From Sphingomonas sp. PAMC26645 (GTDB lineage Bacteria > Pseudomonadota > Alphaproteobacteria > Sphingomonadales > Sphingomonadaceae): a stretch of DNA of 64,000 nucleotides. Positions 34,714-44,142 of the stretch are shown piece by piece. The position numbers were made by a program, and so were the translations under genes. The notes under the pieces were generated by a model. It was not told the DNA's origin and did not search any database. It saw only the letters and a list, made by a program, of their open reading frames with translations. Position 1 is the stretch's first letter, and each line of letters opens with the position of its first letter. The stretch is taken from the NCBI RefSeq assembly GCF_004795835.1, contig NZ_CP039249.1:1-64000 (forward strand), read 5' to 3'.

Positions 34714-36513
34714 ATGCCGACCCAGACCGACCGCCTCGCCGCCCTCCGCGCACAGCTCCAAGCCGACGGCCTCGACGGCTTCGTCATCCCCCTTACCGAC
34801 GAGCATATGAGCGAATATGTCGGCAGTTACGCGCAGCGCCTAGGTTGGCTTACCGGGTTCGGCGGATCCGCGGGCACGGCGGTCGTGCTGGCCGACCGTG
34901 CGGCGATCTTTACCGATGGGCGCTACACGATCCAGGTTCGCGAGCAGGTCGATGGCGCGCACTGGGACTATGAGCCCGTGCCGCAGACCAGTCCCGCCGC
35001 GTGGCTCGGCAAGCATGCCCCCGAGGGCGGTCGGATCGGTTACGACCCGTGGCTGCACACCGGGACCTGGGTCGCCGACGCCACCACCGCGCTAGCAGAC
35101 CGTGGCGCCACGCTGGTCGCGGTCGATGCCAACCCGATCGATGCGATCTGGACCGATCGTCCAGCCCCCTCCCCCGCCAAGCTTACTGTCCAGCCCGACC
35201 AGTTCACCGGCGCCTCGTCTGCCGAAAAGCGCGCGAAGATCGCCGACTGGCTGTCTGAGCAGAATGCCGACGCGGTCATTCTCTCTGCGCTCGATTCGAT
35301 CGCCTGGGCGCTCAACGTCCGCGGCGGCGACGTCGATCACACGCCCGTCGCACTGTCCTATGCGATCGTCGGTGCGGACGGCACCACCGACCTGTTCGTC
35401 GCGCCCGACAAGCTCGACGACGCGGTCCGCCAGCATCTGGGCAACGCGGTCCGCCTCCATGATCGCACCGCGTTCGCCGCTGCGCTGGGCACCTATTCCG
35501 GCAAGCGCGTCGCCGCCGATCCCGAACGCGCGGTCGCCGCGATCACGCAAGCGCTCCAGGCCGGCGGCGCGAAGATCCTGCCGCTGCGCGATCCCGTCGT
35601 GCTCGCCAAGGCGATCAAGAACCCCGTCGAGATAAGCGGCCACCGCGCCGCCTCCGCCCGCGACGGCGCCGCACTCGCGCGCTTCCTCCGCTGGGTCGAG
35701 ACCGAGTGCGTGAAGGGGGGGCAAACCGAACTCAGCGCCGCCGCCAAGCTGCTCGCGTTCCGCGAACAGACCGGCCTGCTGAAGGATACCTCGTTCGACA
35801 CGATCTCCGCAACCGGTCCGCACGGCGCGAGCCCGCATTACCATGTCACCGAGGAGTCGAGCGCGCCGATCGAACCCGGCCAGCTCTACCTGATCGATTC
35901 AGGCGGCCAGTATGCCGATGGCACCACCGACGTGACGCGCGTGATGCCGATCGGCGAACCGACCGACGAGATGCGCGACCGTTTTACCCGCGTCCTGAAG
36001 GGCCATATCGGCATCGCCACGGCAGTCTTCCCCGATGGCACGATGGGTGGCCAGATCGACGCCTTCGCGCGCCGTCCGCTGTGGGAAGCCGGCCTCGATT
36101 TCGCGCATGGCACCGGCCACGGCATCGGCGCGTATCTCGCGGTTCACGAAGGCCCACAGCGTATCGCCGCGCCCAACTACCCCGGCGGCGCGGCGATGGA
36201 GCCCCTACGCGCCGGTATGATGCTCTCCAACGAGCCCGGCTATTACAAGGCCGGCGAATACGGCATCCGAATCGAGAATTTGATCCTGATCGAGCCGCGC
36301 GCCATCCCCGGTGCCGACCGCGAAATGCTGGGCTTCGAGACGCTCACCTTTTGCCCGATCGAGCGCACGCTGATCGAGCCGGCGTTGCTGACCGCGGAAG
36401 AGCGCCAATGGGTCGACGACTATCACGCGCAAGTGCTGGCGGTTCTAGCGCCGGAAATGACCGACGCAGAAGATCACGCCTGGCTGACCGCCAAATGCGC
36501 GCCATTGCCTTAA
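34714..36513 (+). CDS. Xaa-Pro aminopeptidase (M24B family)
   Basis: Cytoplasmic metallopeptidase removing N-terminal residues that precede proline; 599 residues with two creatinase-like N-terminal domains and a C-terminal pita-bread domain. Metal ligands appear in LIDSGGQYADGTTDVTRV (two Asp), GHGIGAYLAVHEGP (His), SNEPGYYKAGEYGIRIEN (Glu) and the following Glu. The ATG at 34714 is chosen because homology starts at DRLAALRAQL; the frame upstream is repeat B6. Confidence 0.93.
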   Translation: MPTQTDRLAALRAQLQADGLDGFVIPLTDEHMSEYVGSYAQRLGWLTGFGGSAGTAVVLADRAAIFTDGRYTIQVREQVDGAHWDYEPVPQTSPAAWLGKHAPEGGRIGYDPWLHTGTWVADATTALADRGATLVAVDANPIDAIWTDRPAPSPAKLTVQPDQFTGASSAEKRAKIADWLSEQNADAVILSALDSIAWALNVRGGDVDHTPVALSYAIVGADGTTDLFVAPDKLDDAVRQHLGNAVRLHDRTAFAAALGTYSGKRVAADPERAVAAITQALQAGGAKILPLRDPVVLAKAIKNPVEISGHRAASARDGAALARFLRWVETECVKGGQTELSAAAKLLAFREQTGLLKDTSFDTISATGPHGASPHYHVTEESSAPIEPGQLYLIDSGGQYADGTTDVTRVMPIGEPTDEMRDRFTRVLKGHIGIATAVFPDGTMGGQIDAFARRPLWEAGLDFAHGTGHGIGAYLAVHEGPQRIAAPNYPGGAAMEPLRAGMMLSNEPGYYKAGEYGIRIENLILIEPRAIPGADREMLGFETLTFCPIERTLIEPALLTAEERQWVDDYHAQVLAVLAPEMTDAEDHAWLTAKCAPLP

Positions 36514-36519
36514 GGGCGA

Positions 36520-36657
36520 TCAGCTAGAAGGCTCATCCTTGGTCGCAGGTGCCGCGCCGACGGCGCGCGCCTGCGCCTTCCTGCGCCGCAGGTTCTCGCG
36601 CAGCGCAGCCGCCATGCGCTCGGCCTTCTCCGCCGCCTTTCGATCCCGATCATCCAT
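36520..36657 (-). CDS. Very small basic protein (45 residues)
   Basis: An ATG at 36657 opens MDDRDRKAAEKAERMAAALR, followed by ENLRRRKAQARAVG, a short APATKDEPSS tail and a TGA. The first 32 residues form a strongly amphipathic, highly charged helix. It ends seven bases from the convergent aminopeptidase stop and begins about 90 bases before tRNA-Thr on the other strand. No function known; coding is inferred from helical periodicity and clean fit between the neighbours. Confidence 0.55.
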   Translation of the reverse strand: MDDRDRKAAEKAERMAAALRENLRRRKAQARAVGAAPATKDEPSS

Positions 36658-36746
36658 AAATATGCCCTACATTGCGGCGCGGTGCCTTGACAATCATCCC
36701 GCCCTCGTCTCTTAGCCCCACTCCGCCGGCAGCGATGCCAGCGAGT

Positions 36747-36821
<75 letters not shown>

Positions 36822-36908
36822 TTTTTCAACATTTGATCGTCGCGACAAGCATCCCCTGCGGGGACACCGACTTCCGTCGGGGTCTGTATTGACGCTTCCG
36901 CGAACGTT

Positions 36909-37997
36909 CTAGAGCCCGAGTTCGGCCATCGTCACGACGCGGTGCTCGCGAGCGCTGATCTCGGCGGCGGTGCCGATCGCGACGGCGCGCAGGCCGTCCT
37001 CCGCGGTGACTTGGACCGGCCCCTCCCCGCGGACCGCTGCGGCAAACGCAGCGTGCTGGTAGTAGGTCGCGCCTTCGTGTGAGCCGGCCGCCTTGGCGGC
37101 GGGGTCTACGACGACGTGGGTACGCTCGACCTGCTTCGGGTTCAGGAAACCGACGCGGGGGGAGTAGACCAGTTCGCCTGCGGGGATCAGCACGTCGAGG
37201 CGAGCGGCGTCGCCGGTCGCGGACATTTCCTCCTGGTTCTCGGCACCGTCGGCGAACATGCTGAGGTCGAGCATTGCGCGCACGCCGTTGGCGAAGTCGA
37301 CAGTCGTGAAACTGTTGTCGATGATGTCGGGCCGCTGGCCGTCATAGCGCTCGTCGAGATGGTTCACGTCCATCGCGCCCGAGCAATATACGCGGACCGC
37401 TTCCGAGCCGACGATCAGTCGCATCAGGTCGAAGAAGTGGCAGCATTTCTCGACCATCGTGCCGCCGGTGTTGGCGGAGAAGCGGTTCCAGTCGCCGACC
37501 TTGGGAAGGAACGGGAAACGGTGTTCACGGATCGAGAGCATCTGGAGCCGGCCGACACGGCCTCCGCGCACCTGTTCGATAAACGCGGCGGCGGGGGGCA
37601 TGAAGCGATATTCCATGCCGGTCCAGAACGGCTTTGCGTGGGCTCCTGCACGCTCGACGATCCAGCGGGCGTCCTCGATCGTCGTCGCCAGCGGCTTCTC
37701 GCACAGGATCGCGGCGTCCATGTCGAACAGTCGTTCCAGCACGTCGCGGTGCGTGTTGTTGGGCGAGGCGATGACGATCGCGTCGACATCTGCTGCTTTG
37801 GCGAACGCCTCGACGCTGTCGAACCGCGCGACAGTGGCGGCGCGGTCGCCAAGCGCATCGGTCGCCCAGTCGATCGAGGTCGCGACCGGATCGGCGATCG
37901 CGACGATCTCGGCACCGGGCAGGATTGCCAGGTTCCGAAGGTGTTCGACGCCCATCATGCCCGTTCCGACGACGCCGTATCTGATCGTGGCTACCAA
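36909..37997 (-). CDS. Gfo/Idh/MocA family NAD(P)-dependent oxidoreductase
   Basis: A 362-residue dehydrogenase with N-terminal Rossmann fold (RYGVVGTGMMGVEHLRNLA), the AIVIASPNNTHRDVLERLF and CEKPLATTIEDARWIV motifs (catalytic Lys in EKP) and a C-terminal alpha/beta domain with GGTMVEKCCHFFDLMR, where the usual catalytic His lies. Members act on sugars, inositols and pseudoglycosyl substrates. Divergent from the aldo/keto reductase gene with about 30 bases between starts, so they probably share control. Confidence 0.88.
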   Translation of the reverse strand: MVATIRYGVVGTGMMGVEHLRNLAILPGAEIVAIADPVATSIDWATDALGDRAATVARFDSVEAFAKAADVDAIVIASPNNTHRDVLERLFDMDAAILCEKPLATTIEDARWIVERAGAHAKPFWTGMEYRFMPPAAAFIEQVRGGRVGRLQMLSIREHRFPFLPKVGDWNRFSANTGGTMVEKCCHFFDLMRLIVGSEAVRVYCSGAMDVNHLDERYDGQRPDIIDNSFTTVDFANGVRAMLDLSMFADGAENQEEMSATGDAARLDVLIPAGELVYSPRVGFLNPKQVERTHVVVDPAAKAAGSHEGATYYQHAAFAAAVRGEGPVQVTAEDGLRAVAIGTAAEISAREHRVVTMAELGL

Positions 37998-38027
37998 GCT
38001 GTCATTCCCTATGCCATGGCCGCCTGC

Positions 38028-38921
38028 ATGACGACGATCCGCCTTTCCAACGACCTTCGCCCGCTCGGCAAGAGCGAAATCCTTGTTTCACCGATAGCCT
38101 GGGGCATGTGGCGGCTGGCCGGAGAGGTTGCCCCGGTCCACGCCATGATCGAGGCGGCCTTGGGGGCGGGGATCAATTTCTTCGACACCGCCGACATCTA
38201 TGGCTGCGACGTGCCCGCCGGGTTCGGTTCGGCGGAGGCGCTGTTCGGGCGGGCGCTGGCCGAAGACCGGTCATTGCGGGCGAAAATGGTGATCGCGACC
38301 AAGGCGGGCATCCGTCCCGGCATCCCGTATAATTCGAGCGCGACGTATCTTGCCGATGCGCTCGACGCGTCGCTGACGCGGATCAGCGTCGAGCAGGTCG
38401 ACCTGTACCAGATCCACCGTCGCGACTTCCTGACGCATCCGCACGAGGTGGCCGAAACGCTGACCCGGATGGTCGAGGCGGGCAAGATCCGCAGCATCGG
38501 CGTGTCGAACTACAGCGTGGACGAGTTCGACGCGTTGCAGGCTTTCCTGGGCCAGCCGATCGTCAGCACGCAGCCTGAGTTCTCGCCGCTGCGGACCGCG
38601 CCGCTGTTCGACGGGACGCTCGACCAGGCGATGCGGCGCGATGTCGCGGTGATGGCGTGGTCGCCGCTCGGGGGCGGGCGGCTGGCGCAGGGCGATCACC
38701 CCGCGGCCAAGCTGCTCGCCGAGCATGGCGCACGCTACGGCGTCGATGCGGCGACCGCGACGCTCGCGTGGATCATGGCGCATCCGGCGCGGATCATTCC
38801 GATCGTCGGGTCGCAGACTCCTGCGCGGATCGCTGCCTCGGCGGACGCGTACAAGGTCGAGTGGACGCGTCCCGAATGGTATGCGGTGCTGCAGGCCGGG
38901 ATGGGTGAGAATCTGCCATGA
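38028..38921 (+). CDS. Aldo/keto reductase
   Basis: NADPH-dependent TIM-barrel reductase of 297 residues. Catalytic tetrad: Asp and Tyr in INFFDTADIYG, Lys in MVIATKAGI, and YQIHRRD in the His position. KIRSIGVSNYSVDEFDAL and the cofactor-binding tail IPIVGSQTPARI are diagnostic; nearest to the YdhF-like group. The ATG at 38028 is preferred, with one at 38016 as alternative. The stop overlaps the flavin monooxygenase start (ATGA). Confidence 0.9.
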   Translation: MTTIRLSNDLRPLGKSEILVSPIAWGMWRLAGEVAPVHAMIEAALGAGINFFDTADIYGCDVPAGFGSAEALFGRALAEDRSLRAKMVIATKAGIRPGIPYNSSATYLADALDASLTRISVEQVDLYQIHRRDFLTHPHEVAETLTRMVEAGKIRSIGVSNYSVDEFDALQAFLGQPIVSTQPEFSPLRTAPLFDGTLDQAMRRDVAVMAWSPLGGGRLAQGDHPAAKLLAEHGARYGVDAATATLAWIMAHPARIIPIVGSQTPARIAASADAYKVEWTRPEWYAVLQAGMGENLP

Positions 38922-39985
38922 CCGTCCTGCCCCCTTGCGAAATCAGCTGGTTCTCCGCGCTGTGCGACGACGATTACGAGTTTCTCGGCGTGCCCGATGC
39001 GGCGCTGAAATCGAGCTGGGAGCATTGCCGCGACATCGTGATGCAGGCCGAGACCGCCGGCTACGACAATATCCTGCTGCCGTCGGGCTATGCGCTGGGG
39101 ATCGACACGACCGCGTTCGCTGCGGGGATCGCGCCGATGCTGAAGCGCCTGCGGTTGCTGATGGCGGTGCGGATCGGCGAGAGCTGGCCGCCGCAACTCG
39201 CGCGCCAGATCGCGACGATCGACCGGATGCTCGGCGGGCGGCTGGCGATCAACATCATCTCAAGCGACCTGCCCGGCGAGAAGCTGGAGAGTGCGCCGCG
39301 GTATGCGCGCACGGTCGAGGCGATGCATATCTTGCGGACGTTGCTCGACGGCAAGCCGCTCGATTATGACGGCGCATTCTGGAAGCTGAAGGTCGATCCG
39401 CCGCGCGTGACGACGGTGTCGGGACGCTGCCCGGCACTATATTTCGGTGGGCTTTCGGAGGCTGCGCGCGATGCGGCGGCCACCAATGCCGACGTGTATT
39501 TGATGTGGCCGGATACGATGGATGCGGTCCGCGCGATCGTTGCGGATCTACGGTCGCGGGCGGCAAAGCACGGTCGGACTTTGCGGTTCGGATACCGAGT
39601 GCATGTCGTCGTGCGCGAGACTGAGGCGGAAGCCCGCGTTGCCGCCGACCGGCTACTCTCGAAGCTCGACGATGCCGAGGGTCGTGCGATCCGGGAGCGC
39701 TCGCTGGACTCGCAGTCGGCTGGCGTGCGGCGTCAGGCCGAGCTGCGCGAAGGATCGGACGACGGCTATGCGGAGGCGAACCTGTGGACGGGCATCGGGC
39801 GGGCTCGGTCTGGATGCGGGGCGGCGATCGTTGGCGATCCGGACCAGGTGTTGGCTAAGCTGAACGCGTATAGGGCCGAGGGGATCGATGCGTTTATTCT
39901 CTCCGGGTATCCGCATGCGGCCGAGGCGGATCTGTTTGCGCGGCATGTGTTGCCGCGGATCGAGCATGGGCCTTTGGTGATATAA
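38918..39985 (+). CDS. LLM-class flavin-dependent oxidoreductase (SsuD-like)
   Basis: FMN(H2)-dependent monooxygenase of the bacterial luciferase fold, 355 residues. EISWFSALCDDDYEFLG, YDNILLPSGY, MVAIRIGESWPP-like strand, TIDRMLGGRLAINIISSDLP and the loop FGGLSEAARDAAATNADVYL match the alkanesulfonate monooxygenase SsuD branch. It would need a separate flavin reductase, not present nearby. No ssuABC transport genes adjoin it, so a sulfonate substrate is not assured. Coupled to the aldo/keto reductase. Confidence 0.88.
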   Translation: MTVLPPCEISWFSALCDDDYEFLGVPDAALKSSWEHCRDIVMQAETAGYDNILLPSGYALGIDTTAFAAGIAPMLKRLRLLMAVRIGESWPPQLARQIATIDRMLGGRLAINIISSDLPGEKLESAPRYARTVEAMHILRTLLDGKPLDYDGAFWKLKVDPPRVTTVSGRCPALYFGGLSEAARDAAATNADVYLMWPDTMDAVRAIVADLRSRAAKHGRTLRFGYRVHVVVRETEAEARVAADRLLSKLDDAEGRAIRERSLDSQSAGVRRQAELREGSDDGYAEANLWTGIGRARSGCGAAIVGDPDQVLAKLNAYRAEGIDAFILSGYPHAAEADLFARHVLPRIEHGPLVI

Positions 39986-40027
39986 GAGGCCGCTTGCGGT
40001 TCAATTACGCACCCACCCCACAGTAGC

Positions 40028-40133
40028 GCCACCCCGGCGAAGGCCGGGGCCCAGTTGGGGAACGTTGCTAACTGAGCGCTCCGCTCCGTTACTGCGACCT
40101 TTCCAATTGGGCCCCGGCCAACTCCGGGGTGGT
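40028..40133. repeat. Family A long inverted repeat, copy 7
   Basis: Left half type b (GGGGAACGTTGCTAAC), right half type a reversed (CGTTACTGCGACCTTTCC). The outermost right arm has a local change (GGCCAACTCCGGGG). The gap 39986-40357 holds this and B7. Confidence 0.88.
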
Positions 40134-40161
40134 ATTGGGTTGGCGGTGGCCCTCTCCTCCA

Positions 40162-40215
40162 TGTTCTCCCGCGAAGGCGGGAGCCCAGTCTGGATCCCCG
40201 CCTTCGCGGGGAAAC
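40162..40215. repeat. Family B double-hairpin repeat, copy 7
   Basis: CTCCCGCGAAGGCGGGAG, CCCAGTCTGG, CCCCGCCTTCGCGGGG. Confidence 0.88.
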
Positions 40216-40357
40216 AAGCGTGCTTGATTGATCAGATAATCCCCGAACAAATCCGCGAAGTGAGGGCCAGCCTGTCCGCCCCGCTGCAACCAAATAACCG
40301 GGTCGGTGAAGAGAAACTGGCTGGCCACCGCGCGCGCCTCGTCCATGCTAGGCGCGT

Positions 40358-41605
40358 ATGACCAAGCCTACCAAGACCGTCGCGCAACTCGGCGCCCGCG
40401 CCCGCGCGCTGCTGTTCGCGCTCGTCGTCACCGCGGGCATCCTCAACCTCGTCGACCGCCAGATCATCTCCGTGCTGAAGCCGATCATCGCCACCGACCT
40501 TGGTTGGAGCGACGATGATTACGGGACCCTCGCCGCGTGGTTCCAGGGCGGCGCGGCGTTTGCATTCCTGTTCACCGGGTGGATCGTCGACAAGCTCGGC
40601 GTCAAATGGGCGAACCCGATCGGCGTCGCGGCGTGGAGCATCGCGGCGATGGCGCATGGCTGGGCGCGGTCGATGACCGAATTCGTGATGATTCGCGTCA
40701 GCCTCGGCGCAACCGAGGCGATGGGAACGCCGACGGGGATCAAGACGATCGCGTCGGTGCTGCCCAAGAACTGGCGATCGAGCGGGTTCGGCGCGACCAA
40801 CGCCGCCAACAGCATCGGCGCGATCCTGGCGCCGCTAGCGATCCCGGGTGTTGCGCTGCTGGTCGGGTGGCGCGGGACGTTCGTCGCTGCGGGCGTTCTA
40901 GGGCTCGTCTGGGCTGCAGTATGGCTGGTCGCGACACGGCGCGTGACTTTCTCCCCGCCCCGTCCGGTCAAGACGGATACCGCTCCCCTCACCGAGTACG
41001 GCCCGATCCTGCGCAACCGCCAGACCTGGGCGATCGCGGTTGCCAAGATCCTGTCGGATGCGACGTGGTGGCTGCTGCTGTTCTGGTTGCCTGACTTCTT
41101 CCACCGGCAATACGGGCTGACCGGCGTTGCGCTCGGTGTGCCGCTCGCCATTGCTTATGGTGGCGCGGCGGTCGGGTCGTTGCTCGGCGGCGGCGTCTCG
41201 ACGCGGTTGCTGAGTCTTGGCTACAGCATCAACGCGGTGCGCAAAGGCATCTTGCTGGTCGCCGCGCTTTGCGTGCTGCCGATCCCGCTGGTGCTCTACG
41301 CGGGCAATTACGCGGTCACGATCGGGCTCATGGCACTGACGCTCGCGGCACATCAGGCATTTTCGACCAATCTCTTCGCGCTGATCGCCGACGTCGTGCC
41401 ACAGGACAAGCTCGGTCGCGTGACCGCGTTCGGGTCGTTCAGCGGCAATGTCGGGGGGATGGTGATCGCCAAGGTCGCGGGGCTCGTGCTCACCGCAGGC
41501 CTTGGATATCTTCCGTTATTCCTGTTCGCGAGCGTGTCGTACCTGCTCGCGGTCGGATGGATCCAGCTGCTGCTGCCGACGCTGCGACCGATCGAGGCGC
41601 GCTAA
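40358..41605 (+). CDS. MFS transporter, anion:cation symporter (hexuronate/ExuT-like) family
   Basis: A 415-residue, twelve-helix transporter. The N-terminal LNLVDRQIISVLKPIIATDL and WSDDDYGTLAAWFQGGAAFA, ATEAMGTPTGIKTIASVLPK, and TWWLLLFWLPDFFHRQYGL fit the ACS family that imports hexuronates, glucarate and related sugar acids. Lies directly upstream of a TonB-dependent receptor, giving an outer- plus inner-membrane route for one substrate. Confidence 0.88.
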   Translation: MTKPTKTVAQLGARARALLFALVVTAGILNLVDRQIISVLKPIIATDLGWSDDDYGTLAAWFQGGAAFAFLFTGWIVDKLGVKWANPIGVAAWSIAAMAHGWARSMTEFVMIRVSLGATEAMGTPTGIKTIASVLPKNWRSSGFGATNAANSIGAILAPLAIPGVALLVGWRGTFVAAGVLGLVWAAVWLVATRRVTFSPPRPVKTDTAPLTEYGPILRNRQTWAIAVAKILSDATWWLLLFWLPDFFHRQYGLTGVALGVPLAIAYGGAAVGSLLGGGVSTRLLSLGYSINAVRKGILLVAALCVLPIPLVLYAGNYAVTIGLMALTLAAHQAFSTNLFALIADVVPQDKLGRVTAFGSFSGNVGGMVIAKVAGLVLTAGLGYLPLFLFASVSYLLAVGWIQLLLPTLRPIEAR

Positions 41606-41640
41606 AGCTGATACGACGCACCTGCATATCGTTCTTTATA

Positions 41641-41657
41641 CCCATCGCCCGAATGGG
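41641..41657. promoter_or_regulatory. Possible operator upstream of the receptor gene
   Basis: Inverted repeat CCCAT-N7-ATGGG in the 88-base gap between the transporter and receptor genes, about 37 bases before the receptor start. Only a short palindrome; no regulator gene is adjacent. Confidence 0.25.
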
Positions 41658-41693
41658 ATTTACAAGGCGGCATCAATTTCGGGGAGGGAACCC

Positions 41694-44033
41694 ATGATCG
41701 ACCCACGCATCCAGCGGCGCCATGTCGCGTTGTTCGCTGGCACCGCACTCGTCGCGCTCGCCACTCCGGCTGCTGCGCAGGATATTCCCGCGACGACACC
41801 GGTGACTGCGCCGACCACCACGCCTGCCCCGGCGGCGCAGAGCGACGAAGTGATCGTTACCGCGCGCTACCGCAACGAGACGCTCCAATCGGTGCCGATC
41901 GCGATCACCGCGGTCAGCGGTCAGTCGCTCGCCGAGCGCCAGTTGAACACGGTCGAGAACATCGCCGCGACGATTCCGTCGGTCGGCTTCCGCAGCGGCG
42001 CGTCGAACAAGGATCGCACGATCTTCATCCGCGGCGTCGGCACGATCACGACCTCGCCGGGCGTCGAGCCATCGGTGTCGACCGTGCTCGATGGCGTCGT
42101 CCTCACCCGCCCCGGCCAATCGACGCTCGACCTCGGCGAAGTCGAGCGGATCGAGGTGTTGCGCGGACCGCAGGGCACGTTGTTCGGCAAGAACGCCTCG
42201 GCGGGCGTGGTCAACATCGTCACCCGCAACCCGACCGACGAATTCCGCGCGTTCGGCGAGGCCGGCATCACCTCCGACGAGGAATACCGGATCAAGGCCG
42301 GCATCTCTGGCGCGCTCGTCCCCGGCAAGGTGCAAGCCCTGATCGGCGGGCTGTACGACGACTATCAGGGCAACGTCCGCAACGTCGCACGCAACCAGGA
42401 CGTCAACGGCTACCGGCGTTATGGCGCGCGCGGCAAGCTGGTCGTGACGACGTCCGACGCCCTGAAGTTCACGATCATCGGCGATTACCTCAACTCACAC
42501 GATACCACCCCGACCAGCGTCTACGCCGCCACCAGCCGTACGGCGTATCCCACCGGTGTTGTCACCAATTCACCCGATCTCGCCGCCGCGCTGGGTGCAA
42601 GCGGGATCGTCGCCGGACCGAGCAATCGCCGGACCAACAACAATTCGATCACCGACGTGAAGGACGAGAATTACGGCGGGTCGTTCACCGGCGAACTCGC
42701 GCTCGGCGATTACCACGTCACCTTGATCACCGGCTGGCGGCAATGGCTCAATAACCAGCGCCAGGATTACGACAGCGTCGCCGCGCTCTCGACCGCGTTC
42801 CCGTCGGGACAGGACGCAGGCAGCGTCAACACCAAGCAATTCTCCGAGGAACTGCGGCTGACGTCGCCCAAGGGTGGCCTCATCGACTATGTCGTTGGCG
42901 CCTATTACCTCCACGCAACGACCGACGAGCGATACCAGCGCACGCTGACTTCGCTCGCGGCGGGTGGCGCGCAGAGCACGACGACGGGCGTCGCCAACTA
43001 CGGCATCACCAACGACAATTACGCGCTGTTCGGTGAGGCGAACGTCAATTTCACGCCGAAATTCCGCGGTATCGCCGGCTATCGCTCGACCTGGGACAGT
43101 CTCGATTTCTACCACGTCCGCACGTCGACCGCGGATCCGCTCAACACCGGCGCGGCGGCGCTCGATCGGCCCGGCGTCCGCGCGTATCACAACGCGACCG
43201 GCGGGATCGACAAGCGCGGCGACAGCTATCGCCTCGGGCTCCAGTACGATCTCGGCGAGCATGCGCAGACCTATTTCACCTATTCGCACGGCTATAAGGG
43301 CCCGGCGTACAACGTGTATTTCAACATGCGATCGCTGAACGCGACGACGCCGCTCGACGAAGTGCCGCTGAGCCCGGAGACGTCCAACTCCTATGAGGTC
43401 GGGCTGAAGGGCAGCACCGCGAACCGTGCGCTGAGCTATAGCCTCGCCGCGTTCACGACCAATTTCGACGGGTATCAGGCGAGCTTTAACGACGTCGTCG
43501 CGGGCGCGCAGGTCAGCCGGCTGATCAACGCCGGATCGGTCCGCTCGCGCGGGGTCGAGGCGGACGTGACGCTGCGCCCGACCAAGGGCCTGACGCTCGA
43601 CATCTCCGCCGCCTATACCGATGCGACGGTGCGCAACTTCCTCTGCCCGACCGGCGCGCCGACGAGCTGCAACATCAACGGCCAGCCGCTCCCCTATGCG
43701 CCGAAGATCAAGTTGTACGAGAATGCCGCGTACAAGTTCGGGCTGACCGACACGCTAGCGCTGGAGCTCCAGACCGATGTGACGTTCAGCAGCAAGGTGC
43801 AATATTCACTCGCCGAGACGCCGAGCACGGTCCAGCCATCCTATGCGATCTGGAACGCGAGCGTCGCGGTACTGAGCGATACGTCCGGGTGGCAGCTGCG
43901 TGCGTACGTCAAGAACCTGACGAACACGTCCTATTCGTCGTTCCTGACCGCCGGCACGTTCGCCGGCACCGTCCGGTTCGTGCCGCGCGACGACAAGCGC
44001 TATGCCGGGCTGCTGCTGCGCAAGGACTTCTGA
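41694..44033 (+). CDS. TonB-dependent outer-membrane receptor
   Basis: A 779-residue receptor. Signal peptide to about residue 30 (LVALATPAAAQ), a Pro/Thr/Ala-rich linker, a TonB-box-like DEVIVTARYRNE, a plug domain with PIAITAVSGQSL, TIFIRGVGT and VERIEVLRGPQGTLFGKNAS, then a 22-strand barrel ending in aromatic YAGLLLRKDF. GGGGAGGG lies shortly before the ATG. The FecA-type signalling extension is absent, so no surface-signalling role is indicated. Confidence 0.93.
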   Translation: MIDPRIQRRHVALFAGTALVALATPAAAQDIPATTPVTAPTTTPAPAAQSDEVIVTARYRNETLQSVPIAITAVSGQSLAERQLNTVENIAATIPSVGFRSGASNKDRTIFIRGVGTITTSPGVEPSVSTVLDGVVLTRPGQSTLDLGEVERIEVLRGPQGTLFGKNASAGVVNIVTRNPTDEFRAFGEAGITSDEEYRIKAGISGALVPGKVQALIGGLYDDYQGNVRNVARNQDVNGYRRYGARGKLVVTTSDALKFTIIGDYLNSHDTTPTSVYAATSRTAYPTGVVTNSPDLAAALGASGIVAGPSNRRTNNNSITDVKDENYGGSFTGELALGDYHVTLITGWRQWLNNQRQDYDSVAALSTAFPSGQDAGSVNTKQFSEELRLTSPKGGLIDYVVGAYYLHATTDERYQRTLTSLAAGGAQSTTTGVANYGITNDNYALFGEANVNFTPKFRGIAGYRSTWDSLDFYHVRTSTADPLNTGAAALDRPGVRAYHNATGGIDKRGDSYRLGLQYDLGEHAQTYFTYSHGYKGPAYNVYFNMRSLNATTPLDEVPLSPETSNSYEVGLKGSTANRALSYSLAAFTTNFDGYQASFNDVVAGAQVSRLINAGSVRSRGVEADVTLRPTKGLTLDISAAYTDATVRNFLCPTGAPTSCNINGQPLPYAPKIKLYENAAYKFGLTDTLALELQTDVTFSSKVQYSLAETPSTVQPSYAIWNASVAVLSDTSGWQLRAYVKNLTNTSYSSFLTAGTFAGTVRFVPRDDKRYAGLLLRKDF

Positions 44034-44142
44034 CCGGCACCCGGGGGCCTGCGCGAGGCAAACAGCGGCAAGCCGCTGTATTGCGACGCCATGCGGTACG
44101 CGCGTTCTTCCTATCGAGCGCGTTTTACCACATGGTGCCGGC

